Assembly (NCBI GenBank): GCA_905233455.1
Contig: CAJOES010000013.1
Location: forward strand, 1-33,821
Reading direction: 5' to 3'
Length of the DNA stretch: 33,821 nucleotides
Source of the DNA: an uncultured Synergistales bacterium
Lineage (GTDB): Bacteria > Synergistota > Synergistia > Synergistales > Aminobacteriaceae
How positions within the stretch are numbered: position 1 is the first letter of the stretch; each line of letters starts with the position of its first letter. The notes below the pieces were generated by a model that worked only from the letters and a program-made list of their open reading frames with translations, was not told the origin of the DNA and made no database searches. The translations under genes were made by a program, and so were the position numbers. Below are positions 23,158 through 33,000 of the stretch, one piece after another.

Positions 23158-24174
23158 ATGCGGAAAGAACTCATAAAAATATTATCTGCGGTTTCAGTGT
23201 TAGTGTTTCTGTTTGATGTTTTGCCGGTAAGTGCCGCATCACGCCTGCGCGGAAAAGCACTGCGTCCCGGAGACTGCATCGGGGTTATTGCTCCTGCCAG
23301 CACCACAAACCCAAAGAATCTGTCTGCGCCGCTTGAACTCCTGAAATCTTACGGATACCGCGTGAAGGTGGCTGAATCATGTTCATCGGAGCATGAGATA
23401 TTTGCGGGAACTGATGAACAGCGGGCAGAAGAACTCAACGAATTTTTCCGGGACGATGACGTGAAAGCAATCCTGTGCATGAGGGGCGGCTACGGTTCAG
23501 CACGTATCCTTGATCTGCTTGATTACGGCATGATAGCCGCACACCCTAAAGCCTTAATCGGTTACAGCGACATAACTGCACTTCATACGGTTTTGGGCGA
23601 GAAAAGCGGAATAGTTACGGTACACGGGCCTATGTTTCTTTCACTCGCTGCCCCGCAGAACTCCGAATACACGCACAGGCAGTTCTTCGGCGGACTCCGG
23701 AGCACCAAGCCTGCCGGGAGGATTCAGCTGCCTGCAGGCCGGAAACTTGAGACAGTCATAGCAGGTACGGCAGAGGGCGTGATCATGGGCGGTAACCTCT
23801 CGATTATTGCCTCGCTTGCAGGAACTCCGTATGAACTTGACGGTACGGGAGCATTGCTGCTGATTGAGGAGATCGGGGAGAAGCCTTACAGGATAGACCG
23901 CATGATGAACCAGCTATGGCAGAACGGATTGCTTAACCGCGTAAACGGTATCCTTATCGGTGATTTCATTGACTGCAGGGACAACGATTCGTATACGTTT
24001 GAACATGCCGTCAAGCACTATGCCCGGCTGTCAAAAAAGCCTGTCATAAAGGGAATCCCGGCAGGACACGGCAAGGATAATGCGTTTATCCCGTTCGGTG
24101 TACATGCTGTGATGAAGGGCAATAAGGACGGTACAGCAAGCCTTGTGATTGATGAGGCCGCATTCAGCAAATAA
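23158..24174 (+). CDS. LD-carboxypeptidase family protein (peptidase S66)
   Basis: 338 residues from the ATG at 23158, preferred over 23098 because a signal peptide (KELIKILSAVSVLVFLFDVLPVSA) starts there and AAGGTGAT precedes it. GDCIGVIAPAS near the start, CMRGGYGSARILDLLD and LIGYSDITALH with the nucleophilic serine are S66 family marks. Family members trim the terminal D-alanine from tetrapeptide cell-wall fragments or cleave microcin C-like compounds. The signal peptide suggests a periplasmic role in peptidoglycan turnover, whereas E. coli LdcA is cytoplasmic. Confidence 0.88.
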   Translation: MRKELIKILSAVSVLVFLFDVLPVSAASRLRGKALRPGDCIGVIAPASTTNPKNLSAPLELLKSYGYRVKVAESCSSEHEIFAGTDEQRAEELNEFFRDDDVKAILCMRGGYGSARILDLLDYGMIAAHPKALIGYSDITALHTVLGEKSGIVTVHGPMFLSLAAPQNSEYTHRQFFGGLRSTKPAGRIQLPAGRKLETVIAGTAEGVIMGGNLSIIASLAGTPYELDGTGALLLIEEIGEKPYRIDRMMNQLWQNGLLNRVNGILIGDFIDCRDNDSYTFEHAVKHYARLSKKPVIKGIPAGHGKDNAFIPFGVHAVMKGNKDGTASLVIDEAAFSK

Positions 24175-24180
24175 GAGGCA

Positions 24181-24210
24181 AAAAAAAAATCCCCCCTGCA
24201 TTTAGGGGGA
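24181..24210. terminator. Terminator between convergent LD-carboxypeptidase and ftsH genes
   Basis: CCCCC and GGGGG arms (24192-24196 with 24205-24209) surround a short loop. On the minus strand a long T-run follows (A-run at 24181-24189), a strong terminator for ftsH. On the plus strand AAATTTTATATTT follows, so it may work both ways. Confidence 0.75.
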
Positions 24211-24220
24211 AATTTTATAT

Positions 24221-26128
24221 TTACGCTAAAAAGTCTCTCGTTCCTGATTGCGGAAGTGAGTCAATTCTGGTTTCAGGCAGTTCCGGTATTTCCGGTTTCT
24301 TCTCTTCTTCCTTCATGAGCCGTTCAAACTCTTCTGAGTCAATAACCTCACGCTCGAGCAGGACACCCGCAATCTTGTCCATCAAAGCGCGTCTTTCAGT
24401 GAGAATCTCCTTCGCCTTAGCGTAACAGGAATCTATTATTGCCTTCACTTCAATATCTATCTTGCTGGCAACTTCCTCGCTGTAATTCCTGTCCTCTGAT
24501 ATGTCGCGCCCTAAGAATATTTCTTCACGTTTGTTGCCGAGTTTCACCAGCCCAAGCGCATCACTCATGCCAAGCTGCGTAACCATCTGCCTTGCTGTCT
24601 GTGTTGCGCGTTCAAGGTCATTTGCCGCACCGCTGGTTACGTCATTGAACACAAGCTCCTCACTGACACGCCCGCTGAGGAGTACGGATATGCGGTTCAT
24701 GAGTTCCGACTTCGACACGAGGAATCTGTCTTCTTCCGGAAGCTGAAGCGTGTATCCTAATGCCGCCTGTCCTCTTGGGATGATAGAAATCTTGTGCACG
24801 GGATCAGACCCCGGTAAAGCCTTCGCAACTATAGCGTGTCCGGTCTCATGGTACGCAATGATTTTCTTCTCACGGTCATTGATGAGTCTGCTCTTCCTCT
24901 CCGGTCCTGCCATAACGCGCTCAATTCCTTCTTCAAGCTCATCCATGCCGATTTTGTCCTTGTTGTGCCTTGCCGCCAGTAATGCAGCCTCATTCACGAG
25001 ATTCTCCAGATCCGCACCGACAAGCCCTGGAGTCCTGCGCGCCAATATTCCCGTGTCGACATCGTCAGCAAAAGTCTTGTCCTTCATGTGCACCTTGAGT
25101 ATCTCCTCGCGTCCCTTAACGTCCGGGCGGTCTACTACTATGTGCCTGTCGAATCTTCCCGGCCTCAGCAATGCGGGATCAAGTATATCCGGCCTGTTTG
25201 TTGCCGCAATGAGTATCGTGCTGCTTGTGTCGTCGAACCCGTCAAGCTCAACAAGAAGCTGATTCAGTGTCTGTTCCCTCTCGTCATGGCCTCCACCGAG
25301 TCCTGCTCCCCTGTGCCGTCCGACTGCGTCCATCTCGTCAATGAAGATTATGCACGGCTGGTACTTTTTCGACTGCTCGAAAAGATCTCTGACCCTGGCC
25401 GCACCGACACCTACGAACATTTCAACGAAATCTGATCCCGACACGCTGAAGAACGGAACATCAGCTTCACCAGCCGCCGCACGTGCCAGCAGCGTTTTAC
25501 CTGTTCCGGGAGGCCCTACAAGCAGTACACCTTTGGGGACTCTTGCACCGAGCTTCTTGAATTTCTCCGGGTCTTTCAGGAAGTGTATTACCTCCTGCAG
25601 TTCCTCTTTCGACTCCTCACAGCCTGCTACGTCATTGAACGTAACTTTGGGTTTGTTGTCGAGGAATAATTTTGCCTTGCTCCTGCCGAATGACATTATG
25701 CGCCCGCCTCCGCCCTGCATGTTATAGAGGAAGTATACCCATACGCCTATAAGCAGCAGTGTCGGAAACAGCGAGGTCATAAGGGACATGAGCCACGTAT
25801 TTTTCTGCGGTGCCTCAAATGTTACGGTGATCCCATTTGCCGCAGCTTTGTCCGCAATCTCCTGAACGTTAAGCCCGTAAGTCAGGAATCTCTGCCCGCT
25901 TTTAGTCTCTCCCTGAAATGTTGCAGAACTGGATTCACCCGGGACTGTATTGTTGCGTATCTGGAGTATCCGGACGTTACCGGCTTCAAGTTCTGACAGA
26001 AACTGGCTGTAGCTTATTTCATCATATTGCTTCTGGACTTCCTCCGGTGATATGAACATGTTGACCATAGATACGACAACAAGAACCAGCACAAGATAAA
26101 GGCCAAGATTCTTTACGATTTTGTTCAA
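24221..26128 (-). CDS. ftsH: ATP-dependent membrane zinc protease FtsH
   Basis: 635 residues from a TTG at 26128, ten bases after GGAGGG; the frame is open to 26218 but those 30 residues do not resemble FtsH. Two membrane helices (about 7-25 and 115-135) flank a periplasmic domain. Walker A GPPGTGKT is at about 205-212, Walker [12 protein letters not shown] and the SRH region RPGRFDRHI follow, and the zinc site HETGH is at about 427-431. It degrades misassembled membrane proteins and short-lived regulators. The gene is single and preceded by its own promoter. Confidence 0.97.
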   Translation of the reverse strand: MNKIVKNLGLYLVLVLVVVSMVNMFISPEEVQKQYDEISYSQFLSELEAGNVRILQIRNNTVPGESSSATFQGETKSGQRFLTYGLNVQEIADKAAANGITVTFEAPQKNTWLMSLMTSLFPTLLLIGVWVYFLYNMQGGGGRIMSFGRSKAKLFLDNKPKVTFNDVAGCEESKEELQEVIHFLKDPEKFKKLGARVPKGVLLVGPPGTGKTLLARAAAGEADVPFFSVSGSDFVEMFVGVGAARVRDLFEQSKKYQPCIIFIDEMDAVGRHRGAGLGGGHDEREQTLNQLLVELDGFDDTSSTILIAATNRPDILDPALLRPGRFDRHIVVDRPDVKGREEILKVHMKDKTFADDVDTGILARRTPGLVGADLENLVNEAALLAARHNKDKIGMDELEEGIERVMAGPERKSRLINDREKKIIAYHETGHAIVAKALPGSDPVHKISIIPRGQAALGYTLQLPEEDRFLVSKSELMNRISVLLSGRVSEELVFNDVTSGAANDLERATQTARQMVTQLGMSDALGLVKLGNKREEIFLGRDISEDRNYSEEVASKIDIEVKAIIDSCYAKAKEILTERRALMDKIAGVLLEREVIDSEEFERLMKEEEKKPEIPELPETRIDSLPQSGTRDFLA

Positions 26129-26174
26129 AATAAATAATCCCTCCGTATAATTCAGATTATTATGATTATCAAGC

Positions 26175-26183
26175 ATTATAACA
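26175..26183 (-). promoter_or_regulatory. Extended -10 promoter of ftsH
   Basis: TGT-TATAAT on the minus strand lies about 47 bases before the ftsH start. No good -35 hexamer, but the extended -10 is perfect. Confidence 0.55.
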
Positions 26184-26193
26184 GAGGGACATG

Positions 26194-26231
26194 AAAAAAC
26201 GGCAGCTCCCGAATTCAACCGGAAACTGCCG
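26194..26231 (-). terminator. Terminator of the small secreted protein operon
   Basis: On the minus strand a 12-base-pair stem (CGGCAGTTTCCG with CGGGAGCTGCCG, two G-U wobbles) with an eight-base loop is followed by TTTTTT. It lies just before the ftsH promoter. Confidence 0.8.
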
Positions 26232-26253
26232 CTGTTTGTGCAAATTTATATTT

Positions 26254-26886
26254 TTATTTTCCGCCGAGCTTGGTGCGGAGTCTTCTTGCCGGCATGTAGT
26301 TAGGATATATCTTCAGGCATCTGTTGACCCAGTTCAAAGCCTGTCCCTTTCTGCCCATCTCGAAATTGACCTGAGCAAGCCTGTAAGCTGCAAGGTAGTC
26401 ATTCGGGTTGGATTTCAGTATTCTCTTGTACCTTTCATCCTTCTCACGGTTGCCCTGGCCTTTTGCAGCTTCGTTGTGCTTATTGATGAGTGCCTTTGCC
26501 GCAGAAGCCTTCAAACCGTAGCTGTTGATGACCTTCTTTGTGTCCTCTGAGTTCTTTTCGCGCTTGTCTGCAACAGACTTAGCCGTTTTCATTGGAGCAG
26601 TTACTGTGGACTGCTGGGGGGTAACCTGATTTTCATCGTACTCTGACGGATCATCAAGCCTTACAGGATCCTGCTGGCCCGGTTCATCTTCCGGCAGGGC
26701 TTCGTATCCGTCGTCCTCATAGTCATCAGCGTCATAATAATCATCTTCTCCCTCGTCCGGCACAAAATCATCCTCGACAGGGTCAGAACCGAAATATCCC
26801 TCATTGGAAGCGGCAAATGCGCTAACGGCGAAGGAAGCTGTCATAACAACGGCAAGCAGCAAAGCGATGATTTTTTTTGTCTTCAT
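26254..26886 (-). CDS. Secreted acidic protein with C-terminal TPR-like helices
   Basis: 210 residues. A signal peptide (KKIIALLLAVVMTASFAVSAFA) is followed by a very acidic, Tyr-rich low-complexity stretch at about 28-85 (DEGEDDYYDADDYEDDG). A Lys-rich helical part follows. The last 60 residues (NPNDYLAAYRLAQVNFEMGRK, ALNWVNRCLKIYPNYMPARR) read as a TPR pair. The product is probably periplasmic or outer-membrane associated and binds another protein. It is 28 bases downstream of another secreted-protein gene, forming a two-gene operon. No named family recognised. Confidence 0.65.
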   Translation of the reverse strand: MKTKKIIALLLAVVMTASFAVSAFAASNEGYFGSDPVEDDFVPDEGEDDYYDADDYEDDGYEALPEDEPGQQDPVRLDDPSEYDENQVTPQQSTVTAPMKTAKSVADKREKNSEDTKKVINSYGLKASAAKALINKHNEAAKGQGNREKDERYKRILKSNPNDYLAAYRLAQVNFEMGRKGQALNWVNRCLKIYPNYMPARRLRTKLGGK

Positions 26887-26914
26887 GGTTTAAATCTCCT
26901 TTTACTGTAAAAAT

Positions 26915-27379
26915 TTACTTTTTGATTTTTCCCATAGCATAAGCAAGCCCCTTGCTCTGTATGGAATTCTTCACAACTTTCACGAAATATTTGCGCCTGG
27001 CTCCCGTGCTGTTGTCATAATCAATCTTGTATATCAGTTTGCCCAGCATATCATAATGCCTCACGTATGATTGTGCGTACTGAGAACCATCCGCTGTATA
27101 TTCGTATCTGTATTCAGTGAAGTATAATGCTTTGGCTTTTTTTTCGGGAACACGGTTGCGTGAGATAAGTTTTTCAATGGTATCACTTTTAACGGCCTCA
27201 CTGGTGTAGTATTTTCTGGCTACTGCATAATACGAATCATAATCAGAACCGTAATCAATCAGCCACCACGTCATGCCTGAACCATCCCTGCCGATCTGCA
27301 CCTGTTTCACGAAAGCATCTTCAGCAAATGCCGGAACTGCCAGCATTAAAACGAGAACTACGGCAAAAAATTTACGCAT
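26915..27379 (-). CDS. Small secreted protein of unknown function
   Basis: 154 residues. The signal peptide RKFFAVVLVLMLAVPAFA is clear. The mature part is rich in Tyr and Lys and contains alternating beta-like segments (YFTEYRYEYTADGSQYAQSYV, LIYKIDYDNSTGARRKYFVKVV), typical of small periplasmic beta proteins. No motif assigns a function. First gene of an operon with the acidic TPR-like protein. Confidence 0.65.
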   Translation of the reverse strand: MRKFFAVVLVLMLAVPAFAEDAFVKQVQIGRDGSGMTWWLIDYGSDYDSYYAVARKYYTSEAVKSDTIEKLISRNRVPEKKAKALYFTEYRYEYTADGSQYAQSYVRHYDMLGKLIYKIDYDNSTGARRKYFVKVVKNSIQSKGLAYAMGKIKK

Positions 27380-27428
27380 CTTTCCTCGACTCCCCCATGA
27401 TGAAAATTTTGTGTAAATGATTTCTGGT

Positions 27429-27437
27429 ATTATAGCA
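27429..27437 (-). promoter_or_regulatory. Extended -10 promoter for the small secreted protein operon
   Basis: TGC-TATAAT on the minus strand, about 50 bases before the start at 27379. Confidence 0.5.
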
Positions 27438-27503
27438 TGATAAATATACGCACAATTAATTTTATATGTACATTTTACTTAATGTTTGGAGGCAATGATA
27501 ACT

Positions 27504-28511
27504 ATGAATGAGGCATTAGAACTTTCCCTTAATGACTGGCAGATATTATTTGCAGGCTGGAATGAGCAGAAATTCAGAGCCGCCCAGGTATGCCAGTGGA
27601 TATATGCAAAAAAAGTCTTCAGTTATTATGACATGAGCAACTTATCGAAAGGACTCCGCGAAAAGCTGAATAATAACGTAATGATGTACCTTCCCATATT
27701 AATACGCCAGCAGACATCGAAAGACGGCACGAAAAAATATTTGTGGCAGCTTCAGGACGGCTCAAGGGTAGAGAGTGTTCTGCTCACTCACGGGGGGCAC
27801 AAAACGGCGTGCATCTCCAGTCAGGCCGGGTGTCCTCTGGGGTGCGTATTCTGTGAGACGGGAGCAAACGGCTTCACACGGAATCTTACGCGGGGGGAGA
27901 TTCTCGGGCAGTTCCTCATGATGGAGAAGATGAACGGCGGGGACATCAACAACATTGTGTTCATGGGAATGGGAGAGCCTCTGCTGAATGAGATACGAAC
28001 GCTCAACGATAAGGATATGCGCAATCTTGGCGCACGCCATATCACAATCTCCACTTCCGGAATAGTACCGGGCATTGAGGATCTCGCAGATTTCGGCATA
28101 CCCATAAGGTTATCGCTTTCCCTTCATGCCCCGAATGATGCACTGCGCTCAAAGCTGATGCCCGTAAACCGCCAGTACCCGCTGCAGAAGCTGGTTGCCG
28201 CACTGAGACGCTACAGGGAACGCACCGGAGAACGCATTACGGTGGAATATGCTCTGATTGACCGTGTGAACGATGCACCGGAACTGGCCTATGAGACGGC
28301 AGCACTGCTTGACGGGCTTGAACCCTACATCAATATAATACCGTTCAACCCGATCCCCTCAAAGCCGGAGCTGAAGAGATCTTCACGCGTTAGGGAGTTC
28401 TGCGCGGCACTCTCTGAACTGAACATAGAGCATGAAGTCAGGAAGGAACGCGGCACGGATATTATGGCGGCCTGCGGGCAGCTTGCAGGGTCTATGCGTA
28501 CCTCTTCATGA
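27504..28511 (+). CDS. rlmN: 23S rRNA/tRNA adenine-C2 methyltransferase
   Basis: 335 residues from the ATG at 27504, 11 bases after GGAGG; earlier in-frame TTG and ATG codons overlap or crowd that site. It is a radical-SAM enzyme methylating A2503 of 23S rRNA and A37 of some tRNAs. CPLGCVFC (C110, C114, C117) binds the 4Fe-4S cluster. FMGMGEPL, GARHITISTSGIVPGI and RLSLSLHAPND are diagnostic, and a C-terminal cysteine (about 324, in MAACGQL) is the methyl carrier. Between MGEPLLN and TLNDKD the loop is about six residues shorter than usual. The 3' end overlaps the convergent GDP-fucose synthase gene by 20 bases. Confidence 0.93.
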   Translation: MNEALELSLNDWQILFAGWNEQKFRAAQVCQWIYAKKVFSYYDMSNLSKGLREKLNNNVMMYLPILIRQQTSKDGTKKYLWQLQDGSRVESVLLTHGGHKTACISSQAGCPLGCVFCETGANGFTRNLTRGEILGQFLMMEKMNGGDINNIVFMGMGEPLLNEIRTLNDKDMRNLGARHITISTSGIVPGIEDLADFGIPIRLSLSLHAPNDALRSKLMPVNRQYPLQKLVAALRRYRERTGERITVEYALIDRVNDAPELAYETAALLDGLEPYINIIPFNPIPSKPELKRSSRVREFCAALSELNIEHEVRKERGTDIMAACGQLAGSMRTSS

Positions 28512-29421
28512 AGTCTTCATATGCGAGTCTGATTCCGTCTTTCAGGCTCGTTTTGTATTTCCATCCCATAGCTTCAGCCTTGCTCACGTCCATAACTTTG
28601 CGTGGTGTTCCGTTGGGCTTTGACGTGTCCCAGAGAATCTCGCCCTTATAGCCTACAGCATCAGCGACAAGCTCCGTCAGTCCCTTTATGGTTATCTCGC
28701 GTCCTGTTCCTGCATTGACGGTTTCACTGCCGGAATAGCTGTTCATCAGGAACACGCAGAGTTCGGCAAGGTCATCAACATACAGGAATTCGCGCAATGG
28801 TGTTCCGTCTCCCCAGCATGTTACGCTTGAAGCTCCTGACACTTTAGCCTCGTGAAAACGCCGGATCAATGCCGGTAATACGTGGCTGTGCTCCGGGTGA
28901 TAGCTGTCGCCTATGCCGTAAAGGTTGCAGGGCATCACGGAAATATAATCAGTTCCGTACTGTGTATTGAGATATTCGCAGTACTTCAGGCCGGAGATTT
29001 TCGCCAGCGCATAAGCCTCGTTAGTCTTCTCCAGATAACCGGACAACAGATATTCCTCCTTTATGGGCTGGGGGCACATGCGGGGATATATGCACGATGA
29101 GCCGAGAAACTCCAGCTTTCTGCACCCGCTGATCCAGGCAGAATGAATCGTGTTCATCTCAATCATCATATTCATGTACATGAAATCAGCCAGTGCCTGA
29201 GAATTTGCGGCTATACCTCCGACTTTTGCGGCGGCGACAAATACATATTCCGGCTTTTCCTGCGCAAAAAATTTTTCCGTATCTTCCTGCCTCATCAGAT
29301 CAAGCTCTGAATGCGGGCGCGTTATGATATTGCTGTAACCCTGCCGTTTAAGCTCGCGAACTATAGCAGAACCCACCATGCCGTTATGGCCTGCAACGAA
29401 AATCTTTGAATCCTTCTGCAT
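28492..29421 (-). CDS. fcl: GDP-L-fucose synthase
   Basis: 309 residues from the ATG at 29421, with CGGAG 13 bases upstream. It converts GDP-4-keto-6-deoxymannose to GDP-L-fucose with NADPH for surface glycans. FVAGHNGMVGSAIVREL is the Rossmann motif, and AAKVGGI is a strong family mark. LGSSCIYP supplies the serine and YALAKISG the Tyr-x-x-x-Lys pair; the segment after it (TDYISVMPCNLYG) also fits. The partner gmd is not in the window. The 3' end overlaps rlmN. Confidence 0.93.
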   Translation of the reverse strand: MQKDSKIFVAGHNGMVGSAIVRELKRQGYSNIITRPHSELDLMRQEDTEKFFAQEKPEYVFVAAAKVGGIAANSQALADFMYMNMMIEMNTIHSAWISGCRKLEFLGSSCIYPRMCPQPIKEEYLLSGYLEKTNEAYALAKISGLKYCEYLNTQYGTDYISVMPCNLYGIGDSYHPEHSHVLPALIRRFHEAKVSGASSVTCWGDGTPLREFLYVDDLAELCVFLMNSYSGSETVNAGTGREITIKGLTELVADAVGYKGEILWDTSKPNGTPRKVMDVSKAEAMGWKYKTSLKDGIRLAYEDFMKRYA

Positions 29422-29484
29422 GAATAAAACCACTCTCCGATATAATTTTGCCGTAATAATATCACGCGTCTATACGGAGGAAAC

Positions 29485-30024
29485 ATGAACAAAAACTTAC
29501 TGCTTCATATATGCTGTGCGCCGGATGCTTCCGTGCCCGTCCCGGATTTGCTGGCTGAAGGCTGGAACGTTCACGGATACTTCTACGGCTCGAACATTCA
29601 CCCGCAGGAAGAATACGCGAGAAGGCTTGAGGCTCTGCACAGGCTGACCGGACACACCGGGATTCCCTGCGACATTGCCGGATACGCTCCGGATGAATGG
29701 CTTGAAGGCGTGCGCGGCCTTGAGGACGAACCCGAAGGCGGCAGGAGGTGCGCGCGGTGCTTTGAGCTTCAGCTTGAGGCGGGGGCAAAGATTGCGCGGG
29801 CTTTGGGGTGTGAATACTTCTGCACGACTCTGACAATAAGTCCGCACAAGAATGTGGAGCTGATTAACGCACTGGGGGAGAGGATTGCGGGGCTTCACGG
29901 GCTTTGCTGGGAAAAAAGAATATGGCGCAAGAATAACGGTTTTCTGCGTTCGGTGAGAGCTTCTAAGGAGCTTGGCCTGTACAGACAAAATTACTGCGGG
30001 TGCAGATTCAGTAGAACTACGTAA
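29485..30024 (+). CDS. queH: Epoxyqueuosine reductase QueH
   Basis: 179 residues. It performs the last step of queuosine synthesis, reducing epoxyqueuosine in tRNA, and is the iron-sulfur alternative to QueG. Signature parts: LLLHICCAPD (C10, C11), the FYGSNIHPQEEY segment, GGRRCARCFELQLE (C89, C92), the TTLTISPHKN loop, and YRQNYCGC (C171, C173). It is divergent from fcl; GGAGG lies close before the ATG. The stop codon overlaps the putative -35 of the next gene's promoter. Confidence 0.93.
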   Translation: MNKNLLLHICCAPDASVPVPDLLAEGWNVHGYFYGSNIHPQEEYARRLEALHRLTGHTGIPCDIAGYAPDEWLEGVRGLEDEPEGGRRCARCFELQLEAGAKIARALGCEYFCTTLTISPHKNVELINALGERIAGLHGLCWEKRIWRKNNGFLRSVRASKELGLYRQNYCGCRFSRTT

Positions 30025-30049
30025 CAAAAAAAAAAAAATTACGTATAAT
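30021..30049 (+). promoter_or_regulatory. Putative promoter with A13 tract in its spacer (possible phase-variable promoter)
   Basis: A GTAACA -35-like hexamer at 30021-30026, a 17-base spacer and a perfect TATAAT at 30044-30049 precede the surface protein gene. Bases 30026-30038 are 13 consecutive A residues, so 12 of 17 spacer bases are the homopolymer. Gain or loss of an A would alter the spacing. ACGTAA and TTACGT flank the run as an inverted repeat. The -35 matches consensus at four of six positions only. Confidence 0.5.
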
Positions 30050-30092
30050 CGGCGTTATCCCATTAATTTTAATTAGGAGGTAGAGAGTAATT

Positions 30093-33000
30093 ATGCGTAA
30101 AAGCTACAAGTTTTTCATGTTTCTTCTGTTGTTTGTAGCATTCATGTCTGTGTGGCATGAAACGGTTTTTGCTCAAGATTCCGGGCCTTCGTTCGGTATA
30201 AGGTATTCAAGGACTTTTGATGTCCGGCTTTACGGGCTTCAGAGGCCAAGATATTACTATGATACTGGCTATGATGGCTATTATCTTGGAGGCGATGAAG
30301 AGTACTTGGAAGATTATGCAGGTGTCATGGGCACTCTTCAGGTTGTTAGCGCGGACAGTGAGTATAAGGGAGTAACCAGACTGTTAAAATATTACAGGAA
30401 TTATTATATAAGCATGTATGGTGAAGGTGCCGTGCTTAACTGGTATTTCCCGGCTGCTCCTTCTCTCAACGGAAGCATTGTAGTTCCTTCCAGCAAGGAC
30501 ATCTATGCAAAGACTACCCCGAATTATGCGCCTTATGTAGGGTTTGTAAGCGACAACAGGGAAATCAACGGTATTGTATGGTATTTCGCCAGTGCTGATT
30601 TTTCCTCAAAATCTAGTACAGTTAAGGTAAATCCTGATGTTACCGTCAAACCTAATGTATCAGAAGTTAATATAAGCATTTATAAAAACGTATTATCAGG
30701 AGATCGTTTTGTTGACGAAGCAGTATTTGAGGAAACTCTTTCTAATGATGCTGATTTCAGCAATAGAAGGGTATCATTTGATGCTTTTGTTTCGAATGAT
30801 ATTTACATATATGTTACAGTCCAAAGCGGAGACGTTCACCTTAAATGGGATTTCTATTTTGATGGTGAAGAATATATAGGTCAGTCTGAAAGGGAAATAC
30901 CTGAACTTACTTCCGCAGACTTTACGACTCAGTTTATTCATGATGAAGCAGCATATATTTATAACTCTGGAATTCCCTACTATGATAGTTATGAAGATTC
31001 CAATAATAGCCTAACCGCAGTCTTATCCGGTAAAGTCAGCAATGACAAAGGGTATTGGAGATTTAACCACGAGTATCGTGCTGTTTTGATTTATAACGAT
31101 GTCGTCGATGACGAAGGCAGGCCTAGAGAGACTGTGATTGATACAAATTACCCGGATGAATATGGCAATATAACTTTCTCCACTGAATTCATAGCAAGAG
31201 AACGCAGAACAGTTGATTATGAAATCAGAGCTTACTCAAACTCAGATGAATACGAATTAAGTGGTACAGTTGTCAATAAAGGCACATTAGTAATTCCAGC
31301 TTCGTCTGATGTACGGAGCAGGGAAGATCAGCTGAGAAAATACTACTTCCCTTATATTGAGATCAGTAAGGATGCCGTAAATACTAAGAGCATAAAATGG
31401 GGACTGGTTAAGGCGATCAGCATAGATAACGAATACTACTGGTCCGGCTATGAAGTGTCTTATGATAACTCCGTTGCTGTTTCACCTTCGTCGATAAACG
31501 TATCAGGGCTCAAGCTGTCGTATAACATATATAATTATGGCTATATGCCTTATACTCCCTATACTACGTATTCTGCGGACTTTCCCGCTGACTCAACCAG
31601 TTTTGCGACGTACACTGTGAATCAGCCTAATGGTCAACTTAACTACTTATATGTTGATTTTATGGATACAGCTACAAACATAATCTACAGGTGGAATTTC
31701 AGCGTATATGCCGTAGCCGACTATACTAAAGCCCAAATGCCTGCCAAGACAGGAAATGCTCTGAAACCTCATTTCTATTTTGAAGGCAAAGTAAACCTAG
31801 TAAACGGCAGGCCGGACTACAGCAGAGCTGAAGGAACAGTAAACTTAGATTTTGTAGGTAAAGAATATGTTTCGGGTGATGAGTATATATACTCGAAATA
31901 TATTGGTAATCTTGTGAGCAGTCATGATATTCCGCTTATGCCGGTAGACGGAGAACAGGCTTCGGTTTATCATGAGACAAATGGAGATATTTTGACGTAC
32001 GACGGTCATTACGACGGACACGTGCATTATGAGTCTGAGTACAGCATAGAAGGCTTAACCAGTAAGGATACAATCTTCTGGGAATTCCCCTTGAGCTCTG
32101 ACCTGAACGGCAAAGCATCCGTGCCTAACTTCCGCACGTTAGATAAACAGCTTTCCACCTATGTCCCATATGTAGAGTTTAAGCACGAGGGAGTTAATGT
32201 TACCGGCATAAAGTGGGGGTTCGTCAAATCTGCGGATGAGAAGGCTACAGTAGTATATCCGTCTGGCGTAGACGATATGCGTCTGTATGTAGATTACGTT
32301 ATTACAGTCATGAGTAAAGATTACACTTTCCATGAAGCCACCAAAACCTTATCGGTAGATTTCAAGCCTACAGCAGACAAATTTGCACCTGAAGATATAG
32401 ACTTCAAGAGATGGCCGGAACTTGCAATACGATCTGTGTATTTTGCGTTTGAGGCTAACGGCGTAGATTACGAGTGGGATTTCAATATTAATGGCAGCGA
32501 CTATAATATGCGCAGTGTAGTTAATTGGGGAGACCTTGACTCGTATCCTCCGTTAAAGCTCAAGATAGGTGAAACAAAGGCCGTAAAGCTCGTTTTCTCT
32601 GATGATATATATTACTACTACAGAGACAGCAAGTGGGACGATGCCTATCTTTCAATACACGATATTTCTATCATCAGTTCTGATGTAAGTTTGGATCTTG
32701 GTGAGCCTATCTCGCGTGAAGTTCAGGTCGGCAATTCAGAAACAGAAGAGGATAGTACCAAAGTTGAATACCATGACACTATTACGGGAATTACGGCTTC
32801 ATTCAAGGGGCTTAAATCCGGCAGGACATCGGTAATTCTGACTCTCCGCAGGATCATCAACTACACTAGAAGTGGAAGCAGTTATTACTACGAGAAATAC
32901 GTAACACTGCCGCGTGAAATCTGGGTACTGAATGCTGACGGTACAGATCCTGCAGATCCGAGCGCAATATCCAGCGCAAACGATAAGGACTATAACCCGT

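Noticed and set aside
24181-24189. A-run as another phase-variable tract
   Set aside because: It is the T-run of the ftsH terminator and lies between convergent genes.
26129-26218. N-terminal extension of FtsH
   Set aside because: It overlaps the extended -10 promoter and part of the terminator region, and lacks FtsH character; GGAGGG points to the TTG at 26128.
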